64,000 nucleotides of DNA from Oceanirhabdus seepicola. Its GTDB lineage: Bacteria; Bacillota; Clostridia; Clostridiales; Clostridiaceae. Made by a program: the position numbers and the translations under genes. The notes under the pieces are model-generated. The model was not told the origin of the DNA. It worked only from the letters and a program-made list of their open reading frames with translations, and searched no databases. This document shows positions 45,838-55,569 of the stretch, piece by piece. The stretch lies in assembly GCF_023684385.1 (NCBI RefSeq), contig NZ_JAGSOJ010000002.1, forward strand, positions 620,001 through 684,000, given 5' to 3'. The stretch's first letter is position 1. Every line of letters begins with the position of its first letter.

Positions 45838-48378
45838 GTGGATATTCGTGATTTTTCAAATAAATTTATGGAAGCTACTCAAAACATGTCAGAAGAAGAA
45901 CGTGCTAGTTTAATGAAGATGTTTTCAAGTGTTTCTAAAGAAATAACAAAAGAAGAACCAGTTGCTAGTCATGTTGTAGGTGACAATAATGGTCAAATTC
46001 CAGATGGAATAACTGAACGTCTAAGTAAGTTAAAGGAAACTTACTTAAAGCATGTTCCAACTATAACAATTCACAAAGCAAAAGCTGTTACTAAAATGGC
46101 TAAAGAAAACCCTGGTATGCCTAAAGCAATTTTACGTGGTAAATGTTTCAAATACTGTTGTGAACATGCACCATTAGTAATTCAAGACCACGAGCTTATA
46201 GTTGGTGCACCAAATGGAATGCCTCGTGCAGGATCATTCTCTCCTGATATCGCTTGGAGATGGTTAGAGGATGAACTTGATACAATATCAACTCGTCCAC
46301 AAGACCCATTCTACCTTTCAGAAGAAGATAAGAATGTTTTACGTGAAGACATATTCCCATTTTGGAAAGGTAAATCAGTTGATGAATACTGTGAAGATCA
46401 GTATCGTGAAGCTGGAGTATGGGAACTTTCAGGAGAATCTTATGTTTCAGACTGTTCATATCACGCAGTAAATGGTGGGGGAGACTCTAACCCAGGATAT
46501 GACGTTATCTTAATGAAAAAAGGTATGCTTGACATAATAAAAGAATCTGAGGAAAAATTAGCAGAACTTAGCTATGAAAATCCAGATGATATAGATAGAA
46601 TCTATTTCTACAAATCATTAATTGATACTGCTGAGGGTGTTATGATATATGCTAAACGTATGTCAGACTATGCTGCTGAGTTAGCTGCAAAAGAAACTAA
46701 CCCTAAGAGAAAAGCAGAATTATTAAAGATTTCTGAAGTGAATGCTAGAGTTCCAGCGCACAAGCCAAGCAATTTCTGGGAAGCAGTTCAATCAGTTTGG
46801 ACTATAGAATCATTACTTGTAGTTGAGGAAAATCAAACAGGTATGTCTATAGGACGTGTTGACCAGTACATGTACCCATTATATAAAGCTGATATTGAAG
46901 CTGGACGTATGACTGATTTTGAAGCATTTGAATTAGCAGGTTGTATGCTTGTAAAAATGTCTGAAATGATGTGGTTAACAAGTGAAGATGCTTCTAAATT
47001 CTTTGCAGGTTATCAGCCATTCGTTAACATGTGTTTAGGTGGTGTAACTAGAGAAGGTCGTGATGCTACAAACGAATTAACATACCTATTAATGGATGCA
47101 GTTCGTCATGTTAAGATATACCAACCATCTTTAGCGTGCCGTATACACAAATCATCACCACAGAAGTATCTTAAAAAGATAGTTGAGGTTATTCGTGCAG
47201 GTATGGGATTCCCAGCATGTCACTTTGATGATGTTCATATAAAAATGATGTTAGCTAAAGGTGTTTCTATAGAAGATGCAAGAGATTACTGTTTAATGGG
47301 ATGCGTTGAGCCACAGAAATCAGGAAGATTATATCAATGGACTTCTACAGGATACACTCAATGGCCTATATGTATAGAACTTGCTTTAAATAATGGTGTA
47401 CCACTATGGTATGGTAAGCAAGTATGCCCAAATATGGGTGATGTAAGTCAGTTTAAAACTTATGAGCAATTTGAAGCTGCAGTTAAAGAGCAAATTAAAT
47501 ATGTTACTAAGTGGACAAGTGTTGCTACAGTAATTTCTCAACGTGTTCACAGAGATCTTGCACCAAAACCACTTATGTCCATGATGTATGAAGGATGTAT
47601 GGAAAAAGGTAAAGGAGTAGAAGCCGGCGGAGCTATGTATAACTTCGGACCTGGAGTAGTATGGAGTGGTCTTGCTACTTATGCAGACTCTATGGCAGCT
47701 ATAAAGAAATTAGTATTTGATGATAAAAAATACACTTTACAAGAAATGAACGAAGCTCTAAAAGTTGATTTCGTTGGATATGAAAAATTAAGAAAAGATT
47801 GTTTAGATGCACCTAAGTATGGTAACGATGATGACTATGCAGATTTAATTGCAGCTGATTTAGTTAACTTTACTGAAAGAGAGCACCGTAAATATAAGAC
47901 ATTATATTCAGTACTTAGCCATGGTACTTTATCAATCTCTAACAACACTCCATTTGGACAGCTTACTGGAGCTACAGCAAATGGACGTAGAGCATGGATG
48001 CCTTTATCAGATGGTATAAGTCCATCACAAGGAGCAGATTATAAAGGACCTACTTCTATTATGAAATCTGTTTCTAAAATGTCTTGTGAGGATATGAATA
48101 TAGGTATGGTTCATAACTTCAAATTAATGTCTGGTCTTCTTGATACACCAGAAGGTGAACAAGGAATAATTACATTATTACGTAGTGCATGTGCGCTTCA
48201 ACTTGGAGAAGTACAGTTTAACTACTTAGATAATAAGACTTTACTAGAAGCACAAAAACACCCAGAGCAATACCGTGATTTAATCGTTCGTGTTGCTGGA
48301 TATAGTGCATTTTTCGTTGAGTTATGTAAAGATGTTCAAGATGAAATCATCAGTAGAACTATGCTTGAACACCTTTAA
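45838..48378 (+). CDS. cutC: Choline trimethylamine-lyase (glycyl radical enzyme)
   Basis: Cleaves choline to trimethylamine and acetaldehyde using a glycyl radical, inside the compartment. 846 residues, the length of the short (type I) CutC. Active-site residues fall at the published positions: Cys489 and Glu491 in [10 protein letters not shown], radical Gly821 in [22 protein letters not shown] and [10 protein letters not shown] also match CutC and separate it from diol dehydratases and pyruvate formate-lyase. Start is GTG at 45838 with GAGGT upstream. An N-terminal helix ([20 protein letters not shown]) may target it to the shell. Confidence 0.97.
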   Translation: MDIRDFSNKFMEATQNMSEEERASLMKMFSSVSKEITKEEPVASHVVGDNNGQIPDGITERLSKLKETYLKHVPTITIHKAKAVTKMAKENPGMPKAILRGKCFKYCCEHAPLVIQDHELIVGAPNGMPRAGSFSPDIAWRWLEDELDTISTRPQDPFYLSEEDKNVLREDIFPFWKGKSVDEYCEDQYREAGVWELSGESYVSDCSYHAVNGGGDSNPGYDVILMKKGMLDIIKESEEKLAELSYENPDDIDRIYFYKSLIDTAEGVMIYAKRMSDYAAELAAKETNPKRKAELLKISEVNARVPAHKPSNFWEAVQSVWTIESLLVVEENQTGMSIGRVDQYMYPLYKADIEAGRMTDFEAFELAGCMLVKMSEMMWLTSEDASKFFAGYQPFVNMCLGGVTREGRDATNELTYLLMDAVRHVKIYQPSLACRIHKSSPQKYLKKIVEVIRAGMGFPACHFDDVHIKMMLAKGVSIEDARDYCLMGCVEPQKSGRLYQWTSTGYTQWPICIELALNNGVPLWYGKQVCPNMGDVSQFKTYEQFEAAVKEQIKYVTKWTSVATVISQRVHRDLAPKPLMSMMYEGCMEKGKGVEAGGAMYNFGPGVVWSGLATYADSMAAIKKLVFDDKKYTLQEMNEALKVDFVGYEKLRKDCLDAPKYGNDDDYADLIAADLVNFTEREHRKYKTLYSVLSHGTLSISNNTPFGQLTGATANGRRAWMPLSDGISPSQGADYKGPTSIMKSVSKMSCEDMNIGMVHNFKLMSGLLDTPEGEQGIITLLRSACALQLGEVQFNYLDNKTLLEAQKHPEQYRDLIVRVAGYSAFFVELCKDVQDEIISRTMLEHL

Positions 48379-48442
48379 TTAAAAGAAATTTAATAAGGTA
48401 GAAGTATTATATAGTTTAACGATGCTTAGTTAAATTTAATTT

Positions 48443-48481
48443 TAACTGTAATCTACAGCGCTGTTCTGTAGATTACGGTTA
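48443..48481 (+). other. Intercistronic hairpin between cutC and cutD
   Basis: TAACTGTAATCTACAG pairs with CTGTAGATTACGGTTA (16 bp, one G-U) with no T-run. Likely an RNA stability or processing element that sets CutC above CutD. Confidence 0.65.
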
Positions 48482-48528
48482 AGATATATATTAAGAATCA
48501 AGGTAAAAGAAACAGGAGAATGAAGAAT

Positions 48529-49482
48529 ATGAGTAATGGAAATTTAGGTATACTTGAACGAAAAGCGTCGATTTTTAATATACAAAAATATAATATGTAT
48601 GATGGAGATGGAATAAGAACTATAGTATTTTTTCAAGGGTGTCCCCTTCGTTGTAAATGGTGTGCAAATCCTGAAGGAATGATAAAAAAGCCTAGGGTTA
48701 TGGTTAAAACTAATATGTGTGTTAATTGTGGCGCTTGTGTTTCTGTTTGTCCTGTTTCCAAACATATTATCTCTAATGAAACTCTAAAGCATGAAGTTAA
48801 TCATGATATTGATTGTATCGGATGTGGTAAGTGTAAAGAAGCTTGTCTTCAATCTGCTATATCAATAGTTGGAGAAGTAAAAACTATCTCTGAACTTTTA
48901 GAAATTGTAGAAGAAGATAGAACTTTTTATGAAATGTCTGGTGGTGGAGTTACATTAGGTGGTGGCGAAGTTTTAATGCAACCAGAAGCAGCGTGCAGTT
49001 TATTAATGGCATGTAAGCAAGAAGGGATAAACACTGCAATTGAAACTTGCGGTTATGCAAAGCTGGAATCAGTACTTAAGGTTGCCGAGTTCACAGATTT
49101 ATTCCTATTTGATATTAAGCATATTGATTCTGAGAGACACTTTGAGTTAACAGGTGTGAGGAATGAACGGATTTTAGAAAATCTGGAAGAACTTCTTCGT
49201 CGCAAATACAATGTGAAGATTCGTATGCCTTTACTTAAAGGTGTAAATGATCGTCAAGAGGACATTGAAAAAGTTATGGAGTTATTAACGCCATACAAAG
49301 AGTATAAAAACTTTAAAGGAATTGATTTGCTTCCATATCACAAGATGGGGGTAAATAAATACAATCAATTAGGAATTGAATATCCTATAAAGGATGATCC
49401 AAGTTTAAAAAGTGAAGATTTAGATGCAATAGAAGGATGGATTAAAAGATACGATTTACCTGTAAAAGTAATCCGTCATTAA
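48529..49482 (+). CDS. cutD: CutC-activating radical SAM enzyme
   Basis: Installs the glycyl radical on CutC Gly821 using S-adenosylmethionine. 317 residues from ATG 48529 (AGGAG about 10 nt upstream; ATG 48520 is too close). The radical SAM cluster motif is GCPLRCKWCANPEG. Two further [4Fe-4S] sites, CVNCGACVSVCP and CIGCGKCKEAC, and GGGVTLGGGEVLMQ are typical of glycyl radical activases. Lies 150 nt after cutC. Confidence 0.96.
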   Translation: MSNGNLGILERKASIFNIQKYNMYDGDGIRTIVFFQGCPLRCKWCANPEGMIKKPRVMVKTNMCVNCGACVSVCPVSKHIISNETLKHEVNHDIDCIGCGKCKEACLQSAISIVGEVKTISELLEIVEEDRTFYEMSGGGVTLGGGEVLMQPEAACSLLMACKQEGINTAIETCGYAKLESVLKVAEFTDLFLFDIKHIDSERHFELTGVRNERILENLEELLRRKYNVKIRMPLLKGVNDRQEDIEKVMELLTPYKEYKNFKGIDLLPYHKMGVNKYNQLGIEYPIKDDPSLKSEDLDAIEGWIKRYDLPVKVIRH

Positions 49483-49520
49483 AAAATTTCAAATAGATAA
49501 TAAGATGGAAGGGTAGGTTT

Positions 49521-49874
49521 ATGGGAGATTTTCTTGATAGAAATATACAGCGTATTGTACAAGAGTCAGTTCCAGGAAAGCAGATTACCATAGCTCATGT
49601 TATTGCATCGCCCATGCCTGATATATATGAACGTCTTGGAATCGATGAAAAAGGAGCAATAGGTATTTTAACCCTTTCTCCATATGAAACTGCAATTATT
49701 GCAGCAGATATTGCTACAAAGTTTGCTGATGTTGAAATTGGATTTCTTGATCGTTTTACAGGTTCTGTTGTAATAAATGGTGATGTTCAAAGTGTTGAAA
49801 CAGCACTTGGTGCAGTAAATGATACGTTAAAGGATATGCTTGGATTTACTCCTGCTCCCATTACAAGAACATGA
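49521..49874 (+). CDS. Circularly permuted BMC-H shell protein (EutS/PduU type)
   Basis: 117 residues. The order is permuted: an N-terminal beta-barrel strand region ([20 protein letters not shown]) then the core [20 protein letters not shown] and [20 protein letters not shown]. This is the EutS/PduU signature, a hexamer capped by a small barrel. Minor shell component, possibly bending facets. It overlaps the EutP-like gene by 4 nt. Confidence 0.93.
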   Translation: MGDFLDRNIQRIVQESVPGKQITIAHVIASPMPDIYERLGIDEKGAIGILTLSPYETAIIAADIATKFADVEIGFLDRFTGSVVINGDVQSVETALGAVNDTLKDMLGFTPAPITRT

Positions 49875-50317
49875 GAAAGAAGCGTATAATGGTAATTGGC
49901 CCCTCAAGGTGTGGTAAAACTACATTGGTTAATGTATTAAACGATTATGATGGTCCATTAAGACGAACACCAGATTTAATTTATGGTAAGAATACCATTG
50001 ATGTTCCAGGAGCTTATATAGAGAATGCATGGATGTACAAACATATAATTGCAGCAGCTCAGGATGCATCTTATGTGCTTATATTAGTTGACCAATCTAA
50101 TTGCGCCGAAATATACTCCCCTGGATTTGCAAAGTCTTTTACATGTCAGGTAATTGGAGTTATAACAAAATGTGACTTGATGCCTGAAAATGAAGAAAAA
50201 TGTTTGCAACAGCTAAAGAAGATAGGAGTATCAGAACCATATTTTCATATTAGTTTTCCAATGGGAATAGGAATTGATCCTTTAAAGAAGTATTTATTTG
50301 AAAAAGGTGAGGAGTAA
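49871..50317 (+). CDS. EutP/PduV-like small GTPase
   Basis: 148 residues. P-loop [10 protein letters not shown] (about 8-17), [11 protein letters not shown] (Walker B/switch), and TKCDL for guanine specificity. The family accompanies microcompartment operons. PduV has been linked to compartment positioning, and EutP has been reported to have acetate kinase activity. Which applies here is open. Coupled to the preceding gene by ATGA overlap. Confidence 0.9.
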   Translation: MRKKRIMVIGPSRCGKTTLVNVLNDYDGPLRRTPDLIYGKNTIDVPGAYIENAWMYKHIIAAAQDASYVLILVDQSNCAEIYSPGFAKSFTCQVIGVITKCDLMPENEEKCLQQLKKIGVSEPYFHISFPMGIGIDPLKKYLFEKGEE

Positions 50318-50323
50318 AGGTCA

Positions 50324-51061
50324 ATGATGAAATTTATTACTGAAGAGTATTTGAGAGATATATATAGAAAAGAACCTTTTAACACCTATAAGTTACAAAA
50401 GGGACAGCGCTTTACACCTGGAGCAACTCAATATTTATCTGATAAAGGAATAAAAATTAATGATGATGCTCCAAAAGTAAATAAGAATATTTCTCAATAC
50501 AATAAGGTTGAAACAATAAAGCAAGACAACCAGGGTGAAACAATAAAACAAGATAACCAGGTTGTAGAAATAAAAGAAGTGGGAAACAGTAATTTAAAGT
50601 TGAAAAAGAAGCTTTGTTGTAAATTAAAATCCATAGAGGCACTATTTCTTGTTACTAGTAGTGAAATATTAAGAGAAGATATTATTTTAGCACAAAGTAT
50701 TGTGAATTTGGGTAGAAAAATATCAAACATTAGAAATGTTGTGAATGGAAAAGGTACTCTTGAGTCCATTTACTGCAGAGAGTGTACAGGAATGAATTCA
50801 TTAAATTTCACAACTGAGCTTGATGATTGTTTTGAAATAACAGAATTTCATATGCAACTTCAAAAAAGCAATGCAATTTTAAAAATACATACACTTCGTT
50901 GTGCTTTACAGGAGTTACAGTTTGAGATAATTGAGACTTATGAAAATGATGATGACTGTTTTGAAAATGCAATTACGGGAAATGTTAATTCAATAATTAA
51001 TTCGCTGTCTCAATTGATTTGTTCAGCAGTAGGAGGAAAAGAATGTCAGAGAAAAAATTAA
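50324..51061 (+). CDS. EutT-like cobalamin adenosyltransferase homologue
   Basis: 245 residues. The N-terminus (KFITEEYLRDIYRKEPFNTY, TPGATQYLSDKGIKI) is the EutT signature, and the helical C-terminal half resembles the adenosyltransferase domain. The EutT metal motif HX11CCX2C is absent; only KKLCCKLK and CRECTG remain. A glycyl radical pathway needs no B12, so the protein probably has another role. Between about 65 and 85 is a repetitive Gln/Asn/Lys linker (IKQDNQGETIKQDNQ). The 3' end overlaps eutJ by 19 nt. Confidence 0.7.
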   Translation: MMKFITEEYLRDIYRKEPFNTYKLQKGQRFTPGATQYLSDKGIKINDDAPKVNKNISQYNKVETIKQDNQGETIKQDNQVVEIKEVGNSNLKLKKKLCCKLKSIEALFLVTSSEILREDIILAQSIVNLGRKISNIRNVVNGKGTLESIYCRECTGMNSLNFTTELDDCFEITEFHMQLQKSNAILKIHTLRCALQELQFEIIETYENDDDCFENAITGNVNSIINSLSQLICSAVGGKECQRKN

Positions 51062-51891
51062 CTTTTGAATATTGCGATGAGTTGGTTCAGAAGTTTGAAG
51101 AAGTTATAGAAACACCAATTGTTAATGGATCTTCTGTTTATTATACAGGTGTGGACCTAGGTACAGCTTGTGTGGTTTTGGCTGTTTTAGATGAAAACTA
51201 TGAGCCTGTTGCTGGTGCATATAGATATGCAGATGTAGTTCGTGACGGTATGGTTGTTGACTATATCGGAGCAATAAGAATTGTTAGAGAACTTAAGCAG
51301 GAAATCGAGGAAAAATTGAATACAGAACTTCTTTATGCGGCTGCTGCAATTCCGCCTGGCACAGATGCTTTAGATTCTGGAGCAATTAAAAACGTAGTTC
51401 AAGCGGCAGGATTTGAATTGACATGCCTTTTAGATGAACCTACTGCAGCAAATGCTGCACTTAAAATTAAAAATGGTGCAGTTGTAGATATCGGTGGTGG
51501 AACAACTGGAATATCAGTTCTAAAAGATGGAAAGGTTGTTTATGTTGTTGATGAACCTACAGGTGGTACTCATTTTTCATTAGTTATTTCAGGTGCATAT
51601 GGAATGCCTTTTAAAGAGGCAGATATATTTAAAAGAGATAATAAAAATCATAAGGAAATTTTACCAGTACTAAAGCCAGTAGTTGAAAAGGTGTCATCAA
51701 TTATTAATCAGCATATTAAAGATTATGATGTGAATGAACTTTCTTTAGTAGGGGGTACTTGTTGTTTGACAGGAATTGAAGAAATTATTGAAAAAAAGAC
51801 AGGAGTGCATACTCATAAACCTAAAAACCCTATGTTTGTTACACCTCTTGGAATAGCATTAAGTTGTACACAAGATATTATAGAAGAATAA
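51043..51891 (+). CDS. EutJ-like actin-fold ATPase/chaperone
   Basis: 282 residues from ATG 51043 behind AGGAGG. Hsp70/actin-like motifs: phosphate 1 GVDLGTACVVLAV, phosphate 2 VVDIGGGTTGISVL, adenosine site LVGGTCCLTGIE. EutJ homologues are thought to assist folding or loading of compartment proteins; a direct assay is lacking. Overlaps the EutT-like gene by 19 nt. Confidence 0.92.
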   Translation: MSEKKLTFEYCDELVQKFEEVIETPIVNGSSVYYTGVDLGTACVVLAVLDENYEPVAGAYRYADVVRDGMVVDYIGAIRIVRELKQEIEEKLNTELLYAAAAIPPGTDALDSGAIKNVVQAAGFELTCLLDEPTAANAALKIKNGAVVDIGGGTTGISVLKDGKVVYVVDEPTGGTHFSLVISGAYGMPFKEADIFKRDNKNHKEILPVLKPVVEKVSSIINQHIKDYDVNELSLVGGTCCLTGIEEIIEKKTGVHTHKPKNPMFVTPLGIALSCTQDIIEE

Positions 51892-51906
51892 GGAGAGTGT
51901 TGAAAA

Positions 51907-52209
51907 GTGGATTTTAGAATTATAAAATCACCTTCCGATAGCACTAAAGATATTCTAATTAGACGAATGGGTGGAAATTGCAAAACAAAGTTAGATAATG
52001 TTGATGCTATAGGTCTTGTTCAAGGCAAGCTTATCGATATGATTTACGTTGCAGATATTGCTGAGAAAGCTGCTGGAGTTACTGTTGAAGATATTAGAGG
52101 GACATGTCCTCAGCACATGGTTTTACTTGGGATTTTTGGTGATACATCATCAGTTGAATCCGCAATAAATGAGATTAAACTGAAAATGAAAGAGGGAAAA
52201 ACAATATGA
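51907..52209 (+). CDS. Divergent BMC-domain protein (100 aa)
   Basis: The N-terminal 30 residues (DFRIIKSPSDSTKDILIRRM) are unlike other shell proteins. Residues about 33-92 read AIGLVQGKLIDMIYVADIAE and MVLLGIFGDTSSVESAINEI, which aligns with the BMC-H core (AIGLIETKGL...[12 protein letters not shown]). A Cys in GTCPQH sits at the pore loop. Start is GTG with AAGGAG 11 nt upstream. It overlaps the pentamer gene by 4 nt. Possibly a minor shell or linker protein. Confidence 0.7.
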   Translation: MDFRIIKSPSDSTKDILIRRMGGNCKTKLDNVDAIGLVQGKLIDMIYVADIAEKAAGVTVEDIRGTCPQHMVLLGIFGDTSSVESAINEIKLKMKEGKTI

Positions 52210-52469
52210 TAGCAGCAAGACTTATTGATAATGTATGGGCAACTAGAAAAGCCGAATCACTTAGCGGGTTTAAATTTATGCTTGCTGAGGAAATCGGTGG
52301 GAAAGATGACGGACGTAGATTTATTGTTGTTGATATTATCAGTGCAGGTATTGGTGATAGAGTTATAGTTAGTACTGGATCATCTGCTCGTAAAATGTTA
52401 GATAATGACAATATTCCTGTAGATGCAGTTGTTATTGGGATAATTGATGATGATTGCAATTTTGGTTAA
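52206..52469 (+). CDS. EutN/CcmL pentameric vertex protein (BMC-P)
   Basis: 87 residues. MIAARLIDNVWATRKAESLS and FIVVDIISAGIGDRVIVSTG match the family, and NIPVDAVVIGIID is the conserved end. Pentamers close the icosahedral vertices of the shell. The ATG overlaps the upstream stop. Confidence 0.95.
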   Translation: MIAARLIDNVWATRKAESLSGFKFMLAEEIGGKDDGRRFIVVDIISAGIGDRVIVSTGSSARKMLDNDNIPVDAVVIGIIDDDCNFG

Positions 52470-52546
52470 AATCCAATCTTTCTTAAACAATCATAGGATT
52501 TTAGGATCTTTATAGGTATCAATATTATTTGAAAGGATGTGAAAGC

Positions 52547-53245
52547 ATGAAAAGATTAATATGTGGAAAAGATGTTGAAGCAGTAATATTAAGCGGCGAG
52601 AAAATATTTTATTTAGATGGTAGTGAGATAATTACGCCATCAGCTAAGGATCTTGCAAAAAACAGTGGAGTGATATTTACTACAGAAGCTCCTATGACTA
52701 AAGCACAGAATTCAGTACAGAATTCAGTACAAAATTCTGTAGTGAATTCTGAAGTGAAAAAAGCTCCAAGTATAGAGAATATGGATAGTGAAATGATGAT
52801 TACTCTATTTAGAGAAATGATGAATAGGGGTCTTTTACAAGAAATGCTTGAATGTTTAAAGGCGAAGGACCTTCCATATGACGCTGAGTGCGCTCCTAAC
52901 GGACTTAAAGTTGTTAGAGGAAACTCAGTGAAAATGGACGTATTTGATACTGGTAATCCAGATGCAAAAGTTTATTTTCAAGAGTTAATAAATAAAGAAG
53001 AATCAAAAATGAGTGCTGGATTTTTAGTTATTGAAAACTCAGAATTTGAGTGGGAATTAACTTACGAGGAGATTGACTTTGTTATTGAGGGAACTTTAAC
53101 AGTGGAAATCGATGGAAAGACATATGTAGCTTATCCTGGAGATGTGTTATTTGTACCATCAGGTTCTAAAGTAGTTTGGGGTTCTCCAGACAAAGCTAGG
53201 GTATTCTATACAACATATCCAGCAAACTGGGCAGATCTTTTATAG
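52547..53245 (+). CDS. EutQ-like cupin protein
   Basis: 232 residues from ATG 52547 (AAAGGATG upstream; a TTG at 52529 is part of that site). The N-terminal segment (MKRLICGKDVEAVILSGEKI) and the C-terminal cupin barrel (YEEIDFVIEGTLTVEIDG, YPGDVLFVPSGSKVVWGSP) match EutQ. EutQ has been reported to have acetate kinase activity and to influence assembly. Between them a tandem repeat of NSVQ units (about 53-65) forms a flexible linker encoded by repeated CAGAATTCAGTA. Confidence 0.88.
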   Translation: MKRLICGKDVEAVILSGEKIFYLDGSEIITPSAKDLAKNSGVIFTTEAPMTKAQNSVQNSVQNSVVNSEVKKAPSIENMDSEMMITLFREMMNRGLLQEMLECLKAKDLPYDAECAPNGLKVVRGNSVKMDVFDTGNPDAKVYFQELINKEESKMSAGFLVIENSEFEWELTYEEIDFVIEGTLTVEIDGKTYVAYPGDVLFVPSGSKVVWGSPDKARVFYTTYPANWADLL

Positions 53246-53265
53246 AAGACTAGGAGGATTGACCT

Positions 53266-53937
53266 ATGCAAGCGCTTGGCTTAATAGAAACAAAAGGATT
53301 ACTTGCAGCTGTTGAGGCTGCTGATACAATGGTGAAATCAGCAGATGTAAGTATTATTGAAAAAACTTATGTAGGTGGCGGTCTTGTTACAATTGCAGTT
53401 ACAGGTGATGTAGGTGCAGTAAAAGCATCTATAGAAGCTGGGGTAGCAGCTGTTAAAAAACTTGATCAAGAATTTTTAGTTTCAGAGCATGTAATTCCAC
53501 GTCCTCATGAGGAATTGGAAAGTATAATTGGACCTAATACTCCAGTAGAAGTTTTAGAAGCTCCATCATCTGATAAAGATGTAGAGGTTGCAGAGAAAAC
53601 TGAAGAGGTTGTAGAGGTTGTAAAGGAAACTAAAGAGGTTATAGAGGTTGCAGAGAAAACTGAAGAGAAGGTTAAACAAAATCAAGATACTTTAGTTAAT
53701 GATTTAGATAAACTAAATAAGGTAAGTTTAGACAATCTACATAAAGATGATGTAGATAATTTAGTAAGTAAAAATGGTATAGAAGAAACCATTTTGATAT
53801 TATCTAAGATAAAGGTTGTTAAGCTTAGAAATCTAGCTCGTGAATATAAAGATTTTGTAATTACAGGTAGAACAATTTCAAAGGCAGGAAAGAATTTATT
53901 AATTACGAAATTTAAATTATATTATGAGAAAAATTAG
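53266..53937 (+). CDS. BMC-H protein with long C-terminal extension (PduK-like)
   Basis: 223 residues. Residues 1-90 are a standard BMC-H domain ([40 protein letters not shown]). Then an acidic repeat linker (VEVAEKTEEVVEVVKETKE, about 105-135) and a C-terminal helical domain ending ISKAGKNLLITKFKLYYEKN. The last 50 residues look like a SAP/Rho-N-type helix-extended-loop-helix. Extensions on shell hexamers may anchor cargo or the nucleoid. Strong AGGAGG start. Confidence 0.9.
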   Translation: MQALGLIETKGLLAAVEAADTMVKSADVSIIEKTYVGGGLVTIAVTGDVGAVKASIEAGVAAVKKLDQEFLVSEHVIPRPHEELESIIGPNTPVEVLEAPSSDKDVEVAEKTEEVVEVVKETKEVIEVAEKTEEKVKQNQDTLVNDLDKLNKVSLDNLHKDDVDNLVSKNGIEETILILSKIKVVKLRNLAREYKDFVITGRTISKAGKNLLITKFKLYYEKN

Positions 53938-53970
53938 CTATTGTGAGGTTTACGAAAGGAAGTATGAATA

Positions 53971-55569
53971 ATGGAAAATTATGATAAAGATTTGCGTTCA
54001 ATACAAGAAGCTAGAAATCTTGCTAGACTTGGAAAAGTAGCAGCTAATAAAATTGCTGATTACACAGAAGAGCAAATTGATAAAATTTTACTTAACATGG
54101 TTAGAGTTGCAAAAGAGAATTGTGTTTGTTTAGCACAAATGGCAGTTGAAGAGACTGGTTTTGGTAAAGTTGAAGATAAAACTTTCAAAAATCATTTAGC
54201 ATCTACTGTACTATATGATTCAATCAAAGATATGAAAACTGTCGGTATAATTAACGAAGATGAGACAAATAAGCTTATAGAGATTGCTGAGCCAGTTGGT
54301 TTAGTTATGGGTATAGTACCTTCAACAAACCCAACGTCTACTGCGATTTTCAAAGCTATGATTTCAATTAAGTCTCGTAATGCTATAGTGTTCTCACCAC
54401 ATCCAGCTGCTGCAAAATGTACAATTAAAGCAATTCAATTAATGAATGATGCAGCTGTTGAGGCTGGTGCACCAGAGAACATTATTGCCAGCCTAACTAC
54501 TTTATCAATTGCAGCTACAAATGAGTTGATGAAAAGCCCAGAAGTAGCTATAATAATAGCTACGGGTGGTCCAGGAATGGTTAAAGCTGCTTATAGTGCA
54601 GGAAAACCAGCTCTAGGTGTAGGTGCAGGAAATTCACCAGCATACATCGAAAGAACTGCTAATGTAGAGAAAGCTGTTAGAAACATTATTGCAAGTAAGA
54701 CTTTTGATTATGGTACAATTTGTGCTTCAGAACAATCAATAATATGTGAAGAATGCAATCATGATATTGTTGTTCAAGAGTTCAAAAAGCAAGGCGGATA
54801 TTTCATGACAGAAGAAGAAACTGCTGAAGTTTGTAAGCTTTTATTCAAAAATGGACATGTTATGAATGCTAAGTTTGTTGGAAGAAGTCCACAAGTTATT
54901 GCAAGTGCTGCAGGAATCACAATTCCAGAAGGAACAAAAGTACTTATAGGAAAGCAAAATGGAGTAGGTCAAGGCAATCCATTATCATTTGAAAAACTTA
55001 CTACAGTTCTTGGATTCTATACAGTAAAAGACTGTCATGAAGCATGTGAATTAAGTATTCAATTACTTCAAAATGGAATTGGTCACACAATGAGTATCCA
55101 TACTGAAGATAGAGATATGGTTATGAAGTTTTCTGCAAAGCCAGCTTCTCGTATTCTTGTTAACACTGGTGGAGCACAAGGTGGAACAGGTGGAAGCACA
55201 GGTCTTATGCCTTCATTTACTTTAGGATGTGGTACATGGGGAGGAAGTTCAGTATCTGAAAATGTTACCCCAGAACACCTTATAAACATCAAGAGAGTTG
55301 CTTATGGTTTAAAAGATTGCGCAACATTAGCATCTAATGACCCAACTTTCAATTGTATAAAAACTGCTGAAAACTGTCATGGAGTTCAAAATCAATTTAT
55401 GAATATGAGTCCAGATCAAATTGCAGCAGCTGCAGCAGCTTTAAATAAAGCTAATGATTGTGTTCAAAATACTAACAATTGTACTGAATGCAATAGTGAA
55501 AGCAAAAAAAATGAAGAACTTTTAGACTTAGTTAATCAAATAGTAGCTTCTATGAAGGGGTCAAACTAA
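53971..55569 (+). CDS. CoA-acylating aldehyde dehydrogenase (CutF/PduP/EutE type)
   Basis: Oxidises acetaldehyde to acetyl-CoA with NAD+ in the compartment lumen. 532 residues. Catalytic Cys in DYGTICASEQSIICEE (about residue 251), NAD-binding IVPSTNPTSTAIFKA, and glycine-rich GVGAGNSPAYIE. The N-terminal helix (LRSIQEARNLARLGKVAANK) is a predicted encapsulation peptide. A Cys-rich C-terminal tail (DCVQNTNNCTECNSESKK) and helical end extend beyond the usual family end. It overlaps pduL by 1 nt. Confidence 0.95.
   Translation: MENYDKDLRSIQEARNLARLGKVAANKIADYTEEQIDKILLNMVRVAKENCVCLAQMAVEETGFGKVEDKTFKNHLASTVLYDSIKDMKTVGIINEDETNKLIEIAEPVGLVMGIVPSTNPTSTAIFKAMISIKSRNAIVFSPHPAAAKCTIKAIQLMNDAAVEAGAPENIIASLTTLSIAATNELMKSPEVAIIIATGGPGMVKAAYSAGKPALGVGAGNSPAYIERTANVEKAVRNIIASKTFDYGTICASEQSIICEECNHDIVVQEFKKQGGYFMTEEETAEVCKLLFKNGHVMNAKFVGRSPQVIASAAGITIPEGTKVLIGKQNGVGQGNPLSFEKLTTVLGFYTVKDCHEACELSIQLLQNGIGHTMSIHTEDRDMVMKFSAKPASRILVNTGGAQGGTGGSTGLMPSFTLGCGTWGGSSVSENVTPEHLINIKRVAYGLKDCATLASNDPTFNCIKTAENCHGVQNQFMNMSPDQIAAAAAALNKANDCVQNTNNCTECNSESKKNEELLDLVNQIVASMKGSN

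Noticed and set aside
45838..48378. Alternative reading of the glycyl radical enzyme as a diol/glycerol dehydratase or pyruvate formate-lyase
   Set aside because: Cys489, Glu491 and Gly821 positions, GCVEP and STGYTQWP match choline TMA-lyase, and the aldehyde/EutN-type neighbours fit a cut locus.
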